Origin: Pseudomonadota bacterium
GTDB lineage: Bacteria > Desulfobacterota > Desulfovibrionia > Desulfovibrionales > Desulfovibrionaceae
Direction: 5' to 3'
Assembly (NCBI GenBank): GCA_023411815.1
Contig: JAEYOJ010000059.1
Coordinates: 1 to 64,000, forward strand
Length of the DNA: 64,000 nucleotides
Part shown: positions 29,335-38,688 of the stretch, piece by piece
How positions within the stretch are numbered: the stretch's first letter is position 1
How the letters are laid out: each line of letters begins with the position of its first letter
Position numbers and translations under genes: made by a program
Notes under the pieces: generated by a model
What the model was told of the DNA's origin: nothing
The model's database searches: none
What the model saw: the letters and a program-made list of their open reading frames with translations, nothing else

Positions 29335-32016
29335 CTATTTTAGCGTGTCCAGGAGGCTCCGGGCTTGGGCGGCTTCGGGGAAAGGCCCCTGGTCCAGGGC
29401 GGTGACGAGCTGGCTCCTGGCGGCCGCCACATCCCCCACGGCGTAATAGGCTCGGGCAAGATTGAACTTGACGCTCGGGTTGCGGGGCAGCGACCGCTCC
29501 GCGCGTTCGAGGACCTGCACCGCCTCCTTGTCCTTACCCATGGCCAGGAGCGCTACGCCCAGGGTGTCCGCGATGGAGGGCTCCTGGGGGCTGTGCTGAT
29601 AGGCTCTGAAGGCCAGTTCGAGCGCCTGCTGGTTTTTCTCCGGGCCGCCGACGCCGTTGGCGTAGAGGATGGCGAGATTGTTCAAGGATGGGACGTGGTT
29701 GCCGTTGGCTTCGACGGCTCGTTCGTAGGCTTCCATGGCCTTGCGCGGCTCGCCCTGCTTCTCGTGGATCAGGCCCAATCCGAAGAGGGCGTCCGCATTG
29801 CCCGGCTCGGACTTGACCATGTCGAGAAAAACCTGCCGGGCCTTGGCGTTTTCGTTCCGCCGCAGGTGCAGCTGGGCCAGGGCGAGGCGGGCGGTGGAGC
29901 TTTTGTCGTCGTGCTGGATGGCCTGCCTGATGTTCGCGAGCGCCTCATCATATCTGCCTTGCTTCTCGCACAAGGCGGCCAGGACGAGGTACCCGTCCGG
30001 GGAGGACGGATCGAGGTCCACCAGGTGCTGCGCCAGCTCAACCGCCTTGACGGAATCGTTCATGACCACGCTGGCGTGGATTTTCTTGCGCAGCCCTCGC
30101 CAGGCATCGGCGGCCTGCAGGGACTCGTAGGCTGCAAGCGCCTGGTCGTGCCTGCCTCCCTGCAACAAGAGATCGCCCTTGAGCGCAAGAGCATCGGGAT
30201 GGCGCGCATCCTGAGCCAGAACCCGGTCGGCCATGGACAGGGCGGCTCCCGCATCGCCCCTGGCCTGCAGGTGTCGCGCGATCACGAGCAGGTCGCGCGG
30301 TTCCTGCGATTTGCCGGCTTCGGCTATGACCTGCTCCGCTTCCTGCTCCCTGCCTTCGAGCCTGAGCAGGCCGGAGAGGGCGACAGCCGCCTCGGCATGC
30401 GCGGGGTGCCGGGTCAGCAGTTCGCGGTATTCTGCCTTGGCCTTTTCCCTGTCCCCGCGCATGAGATTGATCCTGGCCTTGCTCATGTGGGCGGGGGGGA
30501 AACCGAGGTCGGCCTTGAGAGCCTTGTCCAGGTTCACTAAAGCGGCATCCGGGTTCTTGCGCAGCATTTCCAGGTTGCCCAGGGACGTGAAGACCATGGC
30601 GTCGCTCGGACTGCCGTTCAGGGCAGGCAGCAGGATCGCCTCGGCCTTGTCGAACTCCTTTTTGCGCGCATGATAGCCGTACAAGAGCATCCTGGCGCTC
30701 AGGTTGGACGGGTCCGCCGCAAGGGCAGCCTGCACGGACTTGAGCGCCGCGTCGGTCTCACCGCGGCTAGCGTATATGATGCCTTTCTTGAGATTCGCTT
30801 GCGCAAGGCCATTGTCCAAAGCCGAGGCCTTGTCGTACATCGCCAGGCCGTCGTTCTCGCGGCCTGCGGCTATGAGCGCGGAGCCGAACGCCATGTGGGC
30901 CTGGGCACTGCGGGGTTCCTCCTGGGAGATGCGTTCGGCCAGGGCGAGCGCGGCATCGAACCGCCGCTGGCGCAGAAGGGTTTCGACCAAGAGCAGGCGG
31001 GCCGGGAGGAATCTCGGGTCATGGTCCAGGACCCTGTTCAGATTGCTCACGGTAAGCTCGAGATAACCGAGCTTGAGGGCCGTCCGCGCAAGGTGGAAAT
31101 AGGTTTCGATCCTGGGCTGAGTGCGCTGCGAGCGTTCGAGGGCGGCCTGGGCCTCCCTGTAGCGTCCATCGCCGTAAGCGATCAGACCGGCGAGCAGATC
31201 GCTTTCCGGATGACCTGGATGGTTCTTGGACAGCCTCTCGGCCAGTTGCCTGGCCTCTTCCGTCGAGCCCTTGTCCAGCAGCAGCAATCCGAGCCGGTAC
31301 TGCGCCCCTACGTTGCCGGGGGCTATCTCCACGATGCGGCGGTAGGTCTTGAGCATCTCTTCATGCTCCCCCTTGCGCCGCTGGATCTCCGCCTTGAGTG
31401 TAAGGCCCCCTTCGTTGTCCGGTGCGGCGGCGAGCAGGGCTTCGATCTCGCCGTCGGCGGCTTCCGTGTCGTCGCGCTGCAGGAATATGCGCGCAAGGCC
31501 GAGGTGTGCGATGGTCGAATCGGGCTGCAGGGACAGGATCTCCCTGAAGGCATCCGCGGCCAGGTCGGGGTCGTTCGCCATCAAGGCGATTTCGCCCATG
31601 AGGGACAGGGCCTTGACGGTTTCCCCCTCGTCCTTGGCCGCCTCGTGCGCGGCCCGTGTGGTTTCCAAGGCGCCGTTCACGTTTCCTGACCTCAGCTTCG
31701 CTTCGGCCAGAAGGAGCAGGCAGCCTGAATCATCCGGCTTGCTGGAGAGGATGGTTTCCGTCTCGCCGCGGACCTGCGTCCATTTGCCGAGGCTTCTGTA
31801 GGCCTGGGCCAGCAGGTATCTCGCCTCGATATCCTCCGGTTTCTTTTCCAGATGGTTTTTGAGCAGGACCACGGCCCCGTTGTAATTCCCGTCGTCATAG
31901 TGCTGGCGGCTTTCCGAGAGAATGTCTTCCGTGGTCTTTCCAGAGCACGACGCCATCGTGAAGAGCAGCACGATTGAGAGCAGACTGGCCAAGCCAGAGC
32001 AAGCGAAGCGATCCAT
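29335..32016 (-). CDS. prsT: XrtA-system TPR-repeat lipoprotein PrsT
   Basis: This 893-residue lipoprotein has a signal peptide ending in a lipobox (FTMASC, cysteine near residue 24). The rest is about 20 tandem tetratricopeptide repeats in an alpha-solenoid. Size, lipobox and repeat content match PrsT of PEP-CTERM/exosortase A loci, presumed to be an export or scaffold component at the periplasmic side. The start at 32016 has AGGAGA upstream and gives the signal peptide directly; the longer upstream frame is not credible. It heads the long leftward polysaccharide operon, with an 837-base regulatory region in front. Confidence 0.9.
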   Translation of the reverse strand: MDRFACSGLASLLSIVLLFTMASCSGKTTEDILSESRQHYDDGNYNGAVVLLKNHLEKKPEDIEARYLLAQAYRSLGKWTQVRGETETILSSKPDDSGCLLLLAEAKLRSGNVNGALETTRAAHEAAKDEGETVKALSLMGEIALMANDPDLAADAFREILSLQPDSTIAHLGLARIFLQRDDTEAADGEIEALLAAAPDNEGGLTLKAEIQRRKGEHEEMLKTYRRIVEIAPGNVGAQYRLGLLLLDKGSTEEARQLAERLSKNHPGHPESDLLAGLIAYGDGRYREAQAALERSQRTQPRIETYFHLARTALKLGYLELTVSNLNRVLDHDPRFLPARLLLVETLLRQRRFDAALALAERISQEEPRSAQAHMAFGSALIAAGRENDGLAMYDKASALDNGLAQANLKKGIIYASRGETDAALKSVQAALAADPSNLSARMLLYGYHARKKEFDKAEAILLPALNGSPSDAMVFTSLGNLEMLRKNPDAALVNLDKALKADLGFPPAHMSKARINLMRGDREKAKAEYRELLTRHPAHAEAAVALSGLLRLEGREQEAEQVIAEAGKSQEPRDLLVIARHLQARGDAGAALSMADRVLAQDARHPDALALKGDLLLQGGRHDQALAAYESLQAADAWRGLRKKIHASVVMNDSVKAVELAQHLVDLDPSSPDGYLVLAALCEKQGRYDEALANIRQAIQHDDKSSTARLALAQLHLRRNENAKARQVFLDMVKSEPGNADALFGLGLIHEKQGEPRKAMEAYERAVEANGNHVPSLNNLAILYANGVGGPEKNQQALELAFRAYQHSPQEPSIADTLGVALLAMGKDKEAVQVLERAERSLPRNPSVKFNLARAYYAVGDVAAARSQLVTALDQGPFPEAAQARSLLDTLK

Positions 32017-32853
32017 AGATTCTCTCCTGAATAGGCTATGCAGGGCAGTCCTACAGACAGGGCAGTGCTGCATTTTGATTGAAGCACGTTGGGATGACAG
32101 GAAAGGCCATGTCGGCATCTTCAAAAGTAAAATTTGCAAATAATATGAATCCGGATGGGCGTGATTGAATGTCGGAGGATTCACTGCCGGAATTAAACCT
32201 GCCGCCTATGAACGAGCGGGCGAATGTGTCCAATGAACTATACAGGAATTGTATAGTTGTATGAAAAGCGATTTTGCTGAACATCAGTTTGCTTTTCTCA
32301 TCTGGGATTATGGTTTCCGATATCACCAAGCCATACTCACTTTTTAAAGATAGATTTTTACATTAACACATGCTTTACCAATTGGGATGTGAACATGCAA
32401 GAAAAAGCACTAAATAAATAATTAGCAAAAACGATAATTTGCGAGGCATTAGATTTCTTGTTGCGCAATCTAACATCGGACAGTCGAATTCGAGGCAGGA
32501 TGGCCGGAAAGCGGCAGGGATTGGGCCTTAACGGAAATGCAGCTCCCGCCGGTCTCCGGCAGGATTTCCGCCCATTGCGGTTGCTGCCGTTTGCTGGCGA
32601 GCGCTCATGCATCATTGACCAGATGACGTGCCTAAAGGCATTCTCGGATCTGCTCCGGTTCCAGCCCAGGGCCATGGGGGAGGTTTCGGGGCCGGGATAG
32701 CCCGAGCTTGACCGGAGAGCATGCGTGACGGGCTTTACATGGAACGCCCGGACACATAGTCTGTCCGCTGTGGCGAGGCATCCCCGCGCCGGCTCATGGA
32801 AGGGGCCAGAATCATGCCGGGTCCGTTTCGGCCGTAATGCACAAGGGGAAAAC
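32017..32853. other. 837-base intergenic region upstream of prsT
   Basis: The left 450 bases are A+T rich and hold a 9-base inverted repeat (32236-32258); the right part is G+C rich with only weak short frames. It probably contains the prsT promoter (leftward) and a promoter for the small gene at 32854 (rightward). No good GG-N10-GC sigma-54 element was found; the one at 32385-32398 matches only the invariant dinucleotides. Confidence 0.5.
32236..32258. promoter_or_regulatory. 9-base perfect inverted repeat upstream of prsT
   Basis: AACTATACA and TGTATAGTT flank GGAAT. The symmetric, A+T-rich dyad with a 5-base spacer looks like a regulator binding site about 220-240 bases ahead of prsT. It could instead form a weak hairpin. 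A related, imperfect CTATAC..GTGTAG pair occurs upstream of epsE near 38610. Which protein binds is unknown. Confidence 0.45.
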
Positions 32854-33003
32854 ATGGGCATGGCAACGCTTCTTTTGATTTGGCTCGCTGTGGCCCTCGT
32901 GTCGGGAGTGCTTATCGGCGCGTTCATCCGGGCCGGATCGGCCTCTCGGAAGCACCCGGCGCGCGACGGCTCTCCGGAGAAGCCAAGGGAGCCTCAGGCC
33001 TAG
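32854..33003 (+). CDS. small single-span membrane protein (49 aa)
   Basis: The frame opens at ATG 32854 (or 32860) after AAGGGGAA, a good ribosome binding site. The product has one strong membrane helix (ATLLLIWLAVALVSGVLIGAF) near the N-terminus and a short, charged, proline-containing tail (SPEKPREPQA). I know no family. It lies between prsT and epsI on the opposite strand, inside the XrtA locus. It has no PEP-CTERM signature (no PEP before the helix). A perfect hairpin follows at 33134. Confidence 0.5.
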   Translation: MGMATLLLIWLAVALVSGVLIGAFIRAGSASRKHPARDGSPEKPREPQA

Positions 33004-33133
33004 TCCTGGCCGCGAGGTTCGGTGCCATTTCAGCAGGCCCGCCGTCGCGCGGGCCCCCGTCCTGCACCTCATGCTTCCGCGGCGACCGCCGCAAGATTGC
33101 GATACCTCGTCCTGGGACGCCGGCGCCGGGTGC

Positions 33134-33156
33134 GAGTCGGGCGTTCAGCCCGACTC
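33134..33156. terminator. perfect 9-base-pair hairpin between convergent genes
   Basis: GAGTCGGGC and GCCCGACTC flank the loop GTTCA. It lies between the end of the small membrane-protein gene and the end of epsI, so it could terminate both. There is no T-run on either strand. Confidence 0.55.
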
Positions 33157-33203
33157 GAGAGCATGCTAGCGCGTGGCCGATCCAGGCTGGTTCGGCCTGT
33201 TGG

Positions 33204-33833
33204 CTAATGGGGAAGCACATCGGCGATGCAAGGGAAGAAGTCCCGCACGAAGCGCTCGGCCACGGCTTCGGACGGCAAGGAAGAGCTTTCGCGATCGACC
33301 AGGATGCGCACGAAGGCCGAGTCCTTGCGCCCGTGCCGGATCGAAGAGAGCGCTTCGGCCAGCTTGAGGGAATACTCGCTCGTTATCGGCCGGCCCATTA
33401 CCTGGAACCAGTAGAGCACGGTCATGCTGGCGCGCTCCTTGGCGTAGACGGCCTTGACCAGCTCAAGGGGCCGGCCGTCGACGTCGAGAACGGTCTTGCC
33501 GCTTTCAAGCTGGTGCCATCCGCTGCCGGGCATGCAGTTGCGCGGCGAATGGATGCTGCCGCTGTCAATTCCGTCATGGTACCCGATATACAGCTCGACC
33601 TGCTCTCCTTCGCGCCCCGTGTAGGTTCGCGAGAGGTAGTCCGTGGGCCTGAGGATATCGAGCACATGCTGGTTGAAGGTCGCCGAGGAGGTCATGAGCC
33701 AGCCCGCGTGCTCCGTGGGCAGCCGGTCGAGGGTCACCGCGCCGAGAGAGGACGGCGTCCCGCGGGCATGGAGGAAGATCCAGGCGCCCGCGAGAAGCAG
33801 CAGGACGAGTCCGGTGCGCATGCGCATGCTCAT
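33204..33833 (-). CDS. epsI: EpsI family protein (exosortase A partner)
   Basis: This 209-residue protein has an N-terminal membrane anchor or signal (RTGLVLLLLAGAWIFLHAR) and a periplasmic domain with the conserved HSPRNCMPGSGW segment and VLYWFQVMGR, which identify EpsI (DUF3485). EpsI is often encoded next to, or fused to, exosortase A and is needed for exopolysaccharide production in Methylobacillus; its chemistry is unknown. The ATG overlaps the xrtA stop codon in ATGA, so translation is coupled. It is the last gene of the leftward prsK-prsR-xrtA-epsI operon. Confidence 0.92.
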   Translation of the reverse strand: MSMRMRTGLVLLLLAGAWIFLHARGTPSSLGAVTLDRLPTEHAGWLMTSSATFNQHVLDILRPTDYLSRTYTGREGEQVELYIGYHDGIDSGSIHSPRNCMPGSGWHQLESGKTVLDVDGRPLELVKAVYAKERASMTVLYWFQVMGRPITSEYSLKLAEALSSIRHGRKDSAFVRILVDRESSSLPSEAVAERFVRDFFPCIADVLPH

Positions 33834-34696
33834 GAGCGAACCCTCCGCAGAAGCGCTCCGAGGCCCAGGATCATGGCCGTGGCCATGATGAAGACGAACA
33901 TTCCGGCGAATTCGTGAAAGAACCCCTGAGCGGCTTCGGGGCCCCAATACTGAGCCAGAAGGCCGGTGCATACGACGCGCAACGCGTTGGTCGCCACGGC
34001 GATGGGCAGGGTAGCCGCCATGAGCAGCAGCCGGACAGCGGGCGAGAAGGGCTGGATGAAGGCATAGGCGGTTCCCAGCGCCGCCAGCGAGACCAGGGAG
34101 CGCAGGCCGCTGCACGCGTCGGCAACCTCCAGGGTCACGCTCGGGAAGAGCAGGATGTTGCCCTCCTGCAGCACGGCCACGTCGAGGAGCTTGAGGCTGG
34201 CCACGGAGATGTCCGTGACCATGAGCTTGAGCGGGAATGCGGCGGAATTGTAGACGACCTCCGGGATGGGCACCATGAACACGAGGTATGCGAGCGGCAG
34301 CAGGGCAAGTCGGAGCACGTGCCAACCCAGGAGCAGCAGCGTCAGCCCAGCCAGGACCACGAGCAGCGAGATGCGCTGGGTGTAAAATTCGCCGGCCAGG
34401 GCTCCGCCCAGGAACAGCGCCAGCCCCAGGATCAGCACCCCCAGCCCGCTCCAGGCCGGGCTTGTCTCGGCCGAGCGCAGTTCGGCCCGCCGGCAGTAGA
34501 GGAAGTACGCTGAAACGAGGGGTACTAGGAAGCCGTGGGAGTAGTCGTCGTCATGCATCCAGACGGAAACCATGCGGCTGACGACGGGCGAGTAGAGCGC
34601 GGCCACCCCGAGCGTGACGAGGACGAACTCGGGCCAGTGGCTGCGCAGTGCGGCATTCAAGGCAGGGGGCGTGGGGGCGCTCCGGGCCATGGTCAT
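33830..34696 (-). CDS. xrtA: exosortase A
   Basis: This 288-residue, eight-helix inner-membrane cysteine protease/transpeptidase is expected to process PEP-CTERM proteins and is linked to exopolysaccharide. The catalytic residues are visible: C195 in VADACSGLRS, R240 in NALRVV and H261 in FFHEFAG. Of three near in-frame ATGs, 34696 has AAGGAG at the best spacing (seven bases). The gene overlaps epsI by four bases. No protein with a C-terminal PEP-helix-Arg sorting signal was found in this window, so the substrate must be elsewhere, or the locus may serve mainly the polysaccharide. Confidence 0.93.
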   Translation of the reverse strand: MTMARSAPTPPALNAALRSHWPEFVLVTLGVAALYSPVVSRMVSVWMHDDDYSHGFLVPLVSAYFLYCRRAELRSAETSPAWSGLGVLILGLALFLGGALAGEFYTQRISLLVVLAGLTLLLLGWHVLRLALLPLAYLVFMVPIPEVVYNSAAFPLKLMVTDISVASLKLLDVAVLQEGNILLFPSVTLEVADACSGLRSLVSLAALGTAYAFIQPFSPAVRLLLMAATLPIAVATNALRVVCTGLLAQYWGPEAAQGFFHEFAGMFVFIMATAMILGLGALLRRVRS

Positions 34697-34716
34697 GGGC
34701 ATGCTCCTTCTCAGGC

Positions 34717-36117
34717 TCACGCGTCGAGCCTGTGCTTGCGGATGAGATCGTAGAGGGTGGGACGGCTGACTCCCAGGACCTTGGCCGCCCTGGTGATGTT
34801 TCCCTGGCACTGGCGGACGGTGCTCTCCACGAGGTCCTTCTCGATCAGCTCGCGCGCCTCGCGCAGGGTATGGCCCGTGGGCGGGGACGGGAGGCCTTCA
34901 CCCTGGTCCGGGGCGCGGTCGTCCAGTGCCAGGTCCTCGGGCTCGATCACCTTGCCGCTGGCCATAACGACCGCCCTGTCGATCAGGTTCTTCAACTCGC
35001 GGACATTGCCCGGCCAGCGATAGGCGCGCATGCATTCCAGGGCGCCGGGGCTGAAGCGCATCCCGGCCCTGTTCGCCGCCTTGCCGAAGCGATCAAGGAA
35101 ATGCATGGCCAGCAGCTCGATGTCGGAACCGCGCTCGCGCAGCGGCGGCAGGCGGATGCTCACGCCGTTGACTCTATAGTACAGGTCTTCCCGGAAGGAT
35201 CCGTCCTCGATGCAGCGCAGCGGGTCCCGGTTCGTGGCCGAGACGAAGCGGATGTCCACGCGGATGTCCTTGCGGCCGCCCACCCGCTGGAAGCTCTTTT
35301 CCTGCAGGAAGCGCAGGAGCTTGACCTGCATCTCCGGCGGAATCTCGGCGATCTCGTCCAGGAAGAGCGTGCCGCGGTCGGCGTATTCGGCCTTGCCGCG
35401 GACCAGAGAGTGCGCGCCGGTGAAGGCTCCGCGCTCGTGGCCGAACAGCTCGGACTCGAGCAGGGTTCCGGGGATCGCCCCGCAGTTCACGGCCACCAGG
35501 GGGCCGGCGGCACGCGTGCTCGCCGCGTGCACGGCCCTGGCGATGAGCTCCTTGCCCGTACCGGACTCGCCGAGGATGAACACGGGGATGTCCGAGCAGG
35601 CCACCTTGACGATGGTTTGCAGGATCTGGCGCATGGCCGGGCAGTCGCCCACGATGCCGAACTGCTCGTCCGGGCTTGGAGCCGCCTTGTGCCGCCGCCG
35701 GTTCTCGGACTCCAGCGAGTGCACGTGCAGGGCACGGTTGATGATCACGCGCAACTCGCCCACGTCCAGGGGCTTGGTATAGAAATCGTAGGCTCCCGCA
35801 TCGATGGCCTGGAGTGCCCATTTGCGATCCGCCTTGCCCGTGATGACCACGATCTTGGATCGAGGGGCCAGCTCCAGCATCTTGCGCAGGCAGCGGAAGC
35901 CCTCCTCGGTGCCGTCCTCGTTGGGCGGCAGCCCCAGATCCAGGGCCACCACCTGCGGCCACTTGCGGGAGAAGAGGCGCAGGGCCTCGTCCGCGTCGGA
36001 GGCGAGCAGGATCTCATAGGGTTCCTTGGAGAGTCCCCAGCGGATCTGCTTGCGGATGTCCTCGTTGTCGTCGACCACCAGGATCGCATCCCCGAGTTTG
36101 GCCTGCCTGGTCATCAT
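34717..36117 (-). CDS. prsR: PrsR, sigma-54-dependent response regulator of the XrtA system
   Basis: This 466-residue regulator has a receiver domain (1-125, phospho-acceptor D60 in VVALDLGL) and an AAA+ sigma-54 activator domain (about 150-385) with Walker A GESGTGKE, the sigma-54 contact RGAFTGA and FLDEIAEIPPEMQ. A Fis-type helix-turn-helix follows (about 430-462; ITRAAKVLGVSRPTLYDLI). It matches the PEP-CTERM-box response regulator. The start ATG overlaps the prsK stop (ATGATGA), so kinase and regulator are translationally coupled. It should activate sigma-54 promoters of PEP-CTERM or polysaccharide genes. Confidence 0.94.
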   Translation of the reverse strand: MMTRQAKLGDAILVVDDNEDIRKQIRWGLSKEPYEILLASDADEALRLFSRKWPQVVALDLGLPPNEDGTEEGFRCLRKMLELAPRSKIVVITGKADRKWALQAIDAGAYDFYTKPLDVGELRVIINRALHVHSLESENRRRHKAAPSPDEQFGIVGDCPAMRQILQTIVKVACSDIPVFILGESGTGKELIARAVHAASTRAAGPLVAVNCGAIPGTLLESELFGHERGAFTGAHSLVRGKAEYADRGTLFLDEIAEIPPEMQVKLLRFLQEKSFQRVGGRKDIRVDIRFVSATNRDPLRCIEDGSFREDLYYRVNGVSIRLPPLRERGSDIELLAMHFLDRFGKAANRAGMRFSPGALECMRAYRWPGNVRELKNLIDRAVVMASGKVIEPEDLALDDRAPDQGEGLPSPPTGHTLREARELIEKDLVESTVRQCQGNITRAAKVLGVSRPTLYDLIRKHRLDA

Positions 36118-38174
36118 GCCTCCGCCGCCGCCAGTTCGGGGGTGGCCGGGGCAGCGGCTCCCGGAAGGCGGACGATGAATTCGGACCCGGCACCCGGCGC
36201 GCTCCTGACCTCGATGCCTCCGCCGTGAGCCTGGACGATGTGCCGCGAGTGGTACAAGCCGATACCCAGTCCTTTGCGTTTCGTCGTCTGGAACGGTTTG
36301 AAGAGCCGCGTGCGGATGAACTCCTCGTCCATGCCGCAGCCCCGGTCGCGCACCGTGAGCAGGGCTTCCCCGCCGGGTCCGCCGCGCACTTCGATCTCCA
36401 CCGGGACCTTGCCCTTGGCCGCCTCCGCCGCGTTGAGCAGCAGGTTGAGCACGACCTTGTGCATCTCTTCCCGGTCCAGGGGCAGGACCATGCGTTCGCC
36501 GCTGATGGCCACGGGGACTCCGGCCATCGCGGCCGCATCCTCCGCCAGGGCCAGGATGTCGGTGGGCTGTTTCCACATGTGGATATCCTCTGGAATGTCC
36601 TTGAGCTTGCTGATGAGGATCTTCATCCGCGAGATGGTCCGGTCCAGGGAGTCGAGCATGTCCTCCTGGAAATCCCGGTTGTCGATGTACTCGCGGGCGT
36701 TGTCGGTCAGGAGCGACAGGGTGTGCACGAGGTTCTTGAGGTCGTGCACTATGAACGCCGAAACCCGCCCCAGGAGTTCCATCTCCCTGGACTGGGCCAG
36801 GGCTTCCGCCAAGCGCAGGCTCTGGATGGCCGACGAGGCGTGGTTGGCCATGGACACCATGAGTTCAAAGTCCTCCTGGTCGTAGGATTCGTGCTCGATG
36901 ATCGCGGGCCCGAGGAATACGATGCCGACCATCTCCCCGTGGGCGGTGAGCGGCACGGCGAAGCGGAGGCCGGGCATCTCTCCCGGTGCGCCCAGGGACT
37001 CGCGGGACAGATCCCGAGGCCAGGCCCGCGAGGCCAGGCTCCGCACCAGGGCATCCTTGGCCTGCAGAGTGGCCAGGCAGCCCTGGTTCTCGATGTTTTC
37101 CGCCGGGAAGAAGTCCCCCTGCGTCAAATCCTTCAGGTAGAGCACGGCCGAGCGCAGGCCGAAGACCTCGCAGAAGCTGAGCAGGATGGCGGCATGCAGC
37201 TCACGCGGATTGTTGGCCGCGGCAAGGCGCCTGGCCACGAGCATCCATTGGGAACGGTAGTCGTACTTGTCCTCGTAGAAGTGGCGCTGGATGAAGTCCC
37301 GTATGCGGCGCCTCAGCGACTCGGACAGCACCAGGACGAGCAGGCCCAGGCCGCATAGCATGGCCAGGGCGAGAATGAACGAGGCCTGCAGCGAGTCGTC
37401 GAGGACCTGCCTCCCCGCGCTGAGCAGGCCGAAGGCGATGAGGTAGGCGCCGAAAGCGAAGAGCACGACGGATTTGTAGGCCATCTGCGGCGAGACGCTG
37501 ACCCGCACGCCGCCACCGCGCTCGGCGTGCGAGTAGGCCACGATGAGAATTCCGCAGGCCAGCCCCAGGGATCGCACGGGCGCCAGGGCGAAGTTGAGGT
37601 GCCCGAGCAGAAAGGCCTGGCTGTAGAAGAGCAGGCTGGCCACCAGGGCCACGCCGCAGCCGAGCACCGTGAACTTGATCCTCCAGCGGTCAACATGGGT
37701 GCTGGCAAGCAGGGTCGCCTCGAACTGGATAAGCGTCATGAGCATGCAGAGCGTCAGGGCGGCATAGAACACCACGGCCGGAAGCTGCATCAGGACGAGG
37801 TGCCCGCCCGCGAGCCGCAAGGAAAAGAGCCTTTCCGGTCCGAGGATCAGGGGCACGGCGGCCAGCGTCGCGAACGCGGCCGCGAGGAGCGACGATCCGC
37901 CGCTGCGCTTGGCTTTCCCCCTGGCGAAGCCAAGGCCAGCAAGAAACCAGAGAGGCGACATCAGCCCTTCGCCCGCCATGGCCGCCCCGCGCAGCATGAC
38001 CGCATGCTGGGGAATGGCCAGCGACATGGCGTCGAGCGCCTCGATGACCGCCATGACCAGCAGGGCCAAGGCGATGAGCGTGGTGCTCCTGGAGCGCTCG
38101 CGCAAGGCGAGAGAGAAGGTCGCGTAAAGCGCCGCCAGAAACAGGCAGGCCATGGAGAGCACGGTGTGCAGCAC
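36114..38174 (-). CDS. prsK: PrsK, XrtA-system histidine kinase
   Basis: This 686-residue membrane kinase has about eight to nine N-terminal helices (1-300), a GAF domain (about 330-460) and a kinase core. The phospho-acceptor histidine is in FIVHDLKNLVHTLSLL (about 485), followed by NLLLNAAEAAKG, GCGMDEEFI and the G box GLGIGLYHS. The architecture is that of PrsK. The translation start is a GTG at 38174 without a strong ribosome binding site; an ATG at 38153 is the alternative. It is the first gene of the leftward operon with prsR, xrtA and epsI, and its 514-base upstream region contains a terminator-like hairpin. Confidence 0.92.
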   Translation of the reverse strand: MLHTVLSMACLFLAALYATFSLALRERSRSTTLIALALLVMAVIEALDAMSLAIPQHAVMLRGAAMAGEGLMSPLWFLAGLGFARGKAKRSGGSSLLAAAFATLAAVPLILGPERLFSLRLAGGHLVLMQLPAVVFYAALTLCMLMTLIQFEATLLASTHVDRWRIKFTVLGCGVALVASLLFYSQAFLLGHLNFALAPVRSLGLACGILIVAYSHAERGGGVRVSVSPQMAYKSVVLFAFGAYLIAFGLLSAGRQVLDDSLQASFILALAMLCGLGLLVLVLSESLRRRIRDFIQRHFYEDKYDYRSQWMLVARRLAAANNPRELHAAILLSFCEVFGLRSAVLYLKDLTQGDFFPAENIENQGCLATLQAKDALVRSLASRAWPRDLSRESLGAPGEMPGLRFAVPLTAHGEMVGIVFLGPAIIEHESYDQEDFELMVSMANHASSAIQSLRLAEALAQSREMELLGRVSAFIVHDLKNLVHTLSLLTDNAREYIDNRDFQEDMLDSLDRTISRMKILISKLKDIPEDIHMWKQPTDILALAEDAAAMAGVPVAISGERMVLPLDREEMHKVVLNLLLNAAEAAKGKVPVEIEVRGGPGGEALLTVRDRGCGMDEEFIRTRLFKPFQTTKRKGLGIGLYHSRHIVQAHGGGIEVRSAPGAGSEFIVRLPGAAAPATPELAAAEA

Positions 38175-38688
38175 GAGCGGTCCCGCCGGTCAGCCCGTTA
38201 TACGGGTGAGTCTGCACAAGGCCGCTGGCCCTTGGGAGCCGTTTCCTGCGCGCGGCGGCATGAACCGGGTACGCGGGGAGGACTCGCGGCCGTTTGCGCG
38301 CCGCATGACCATTCCCCGTCCGGCTGCCCGTGAGGGAACGCTCATGCCGCCGACAGGGCATACAAATGCGCTGCCCGTGCTCCCCCTGCCTGATCCATAT
38401 CGTGCCTGATGGATGTGCTTCATCTGCTTCGCGTCCGTGGTTTCCGTCCTCTGTCCTGCCGATAAACAAAATCCATTCGCATCTGCCTTCCAACGCATGT
38501 GGCCAATAAAGAATGGAGGGCCAATACTGCATATACGGCAATCCCAAAAAAAAAGGCAAGCTCGTTCAAGAAAAAAGCTTGCATTCAGAACGGTATTTTG
38601 AAATCAACCTATACTGTGCGTGTAGTAGGCAAGCCCGTTTTGTACGTGGTGCACGCGTCTCGGAGCGAGACGGATAAGCGGGGTATGT
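38175..38688. other. 514-base divergent regulatory region between prsK and epsE
   Basis: It contains a leftward terminator-like hairpin (38546-38582), a TATACT box near 38610-38615 that could be the -10 of an epsE promoter (no good -35), and two near-identical blocks GGCAAGCTCGTT (38555-38566) and GGCAAGCCCGTT (about 38627-38638). No sigma-54 GG-N10-GC element with good flanks was found. Confidence 0.5.
38546..38582 (-). terminator. terminator-like hairpin in the prsK leader (candidate attenuator)
   Basis: Read on the minus strand, GCAAGCT and AGCTTGC form a perfect 7-base-pair stem with a 13-base loop, then one C and nine T residues. This is a complete rho-independent terminator, pointing towards prsK. 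No gene to the right is transcribed leftwards, so it either blocks stray transcription or sits in a long prsK leader. Confidence 0.65.

Noticed and set aside
32385..32398. Possible sigma-54 promoter upstream of the 49-residue gene
   Set aside because: Only the GG and GC dinucleotides match; the surrounding consensus bases are wrong and the nearest plus-strand gene is about 450 bases away.
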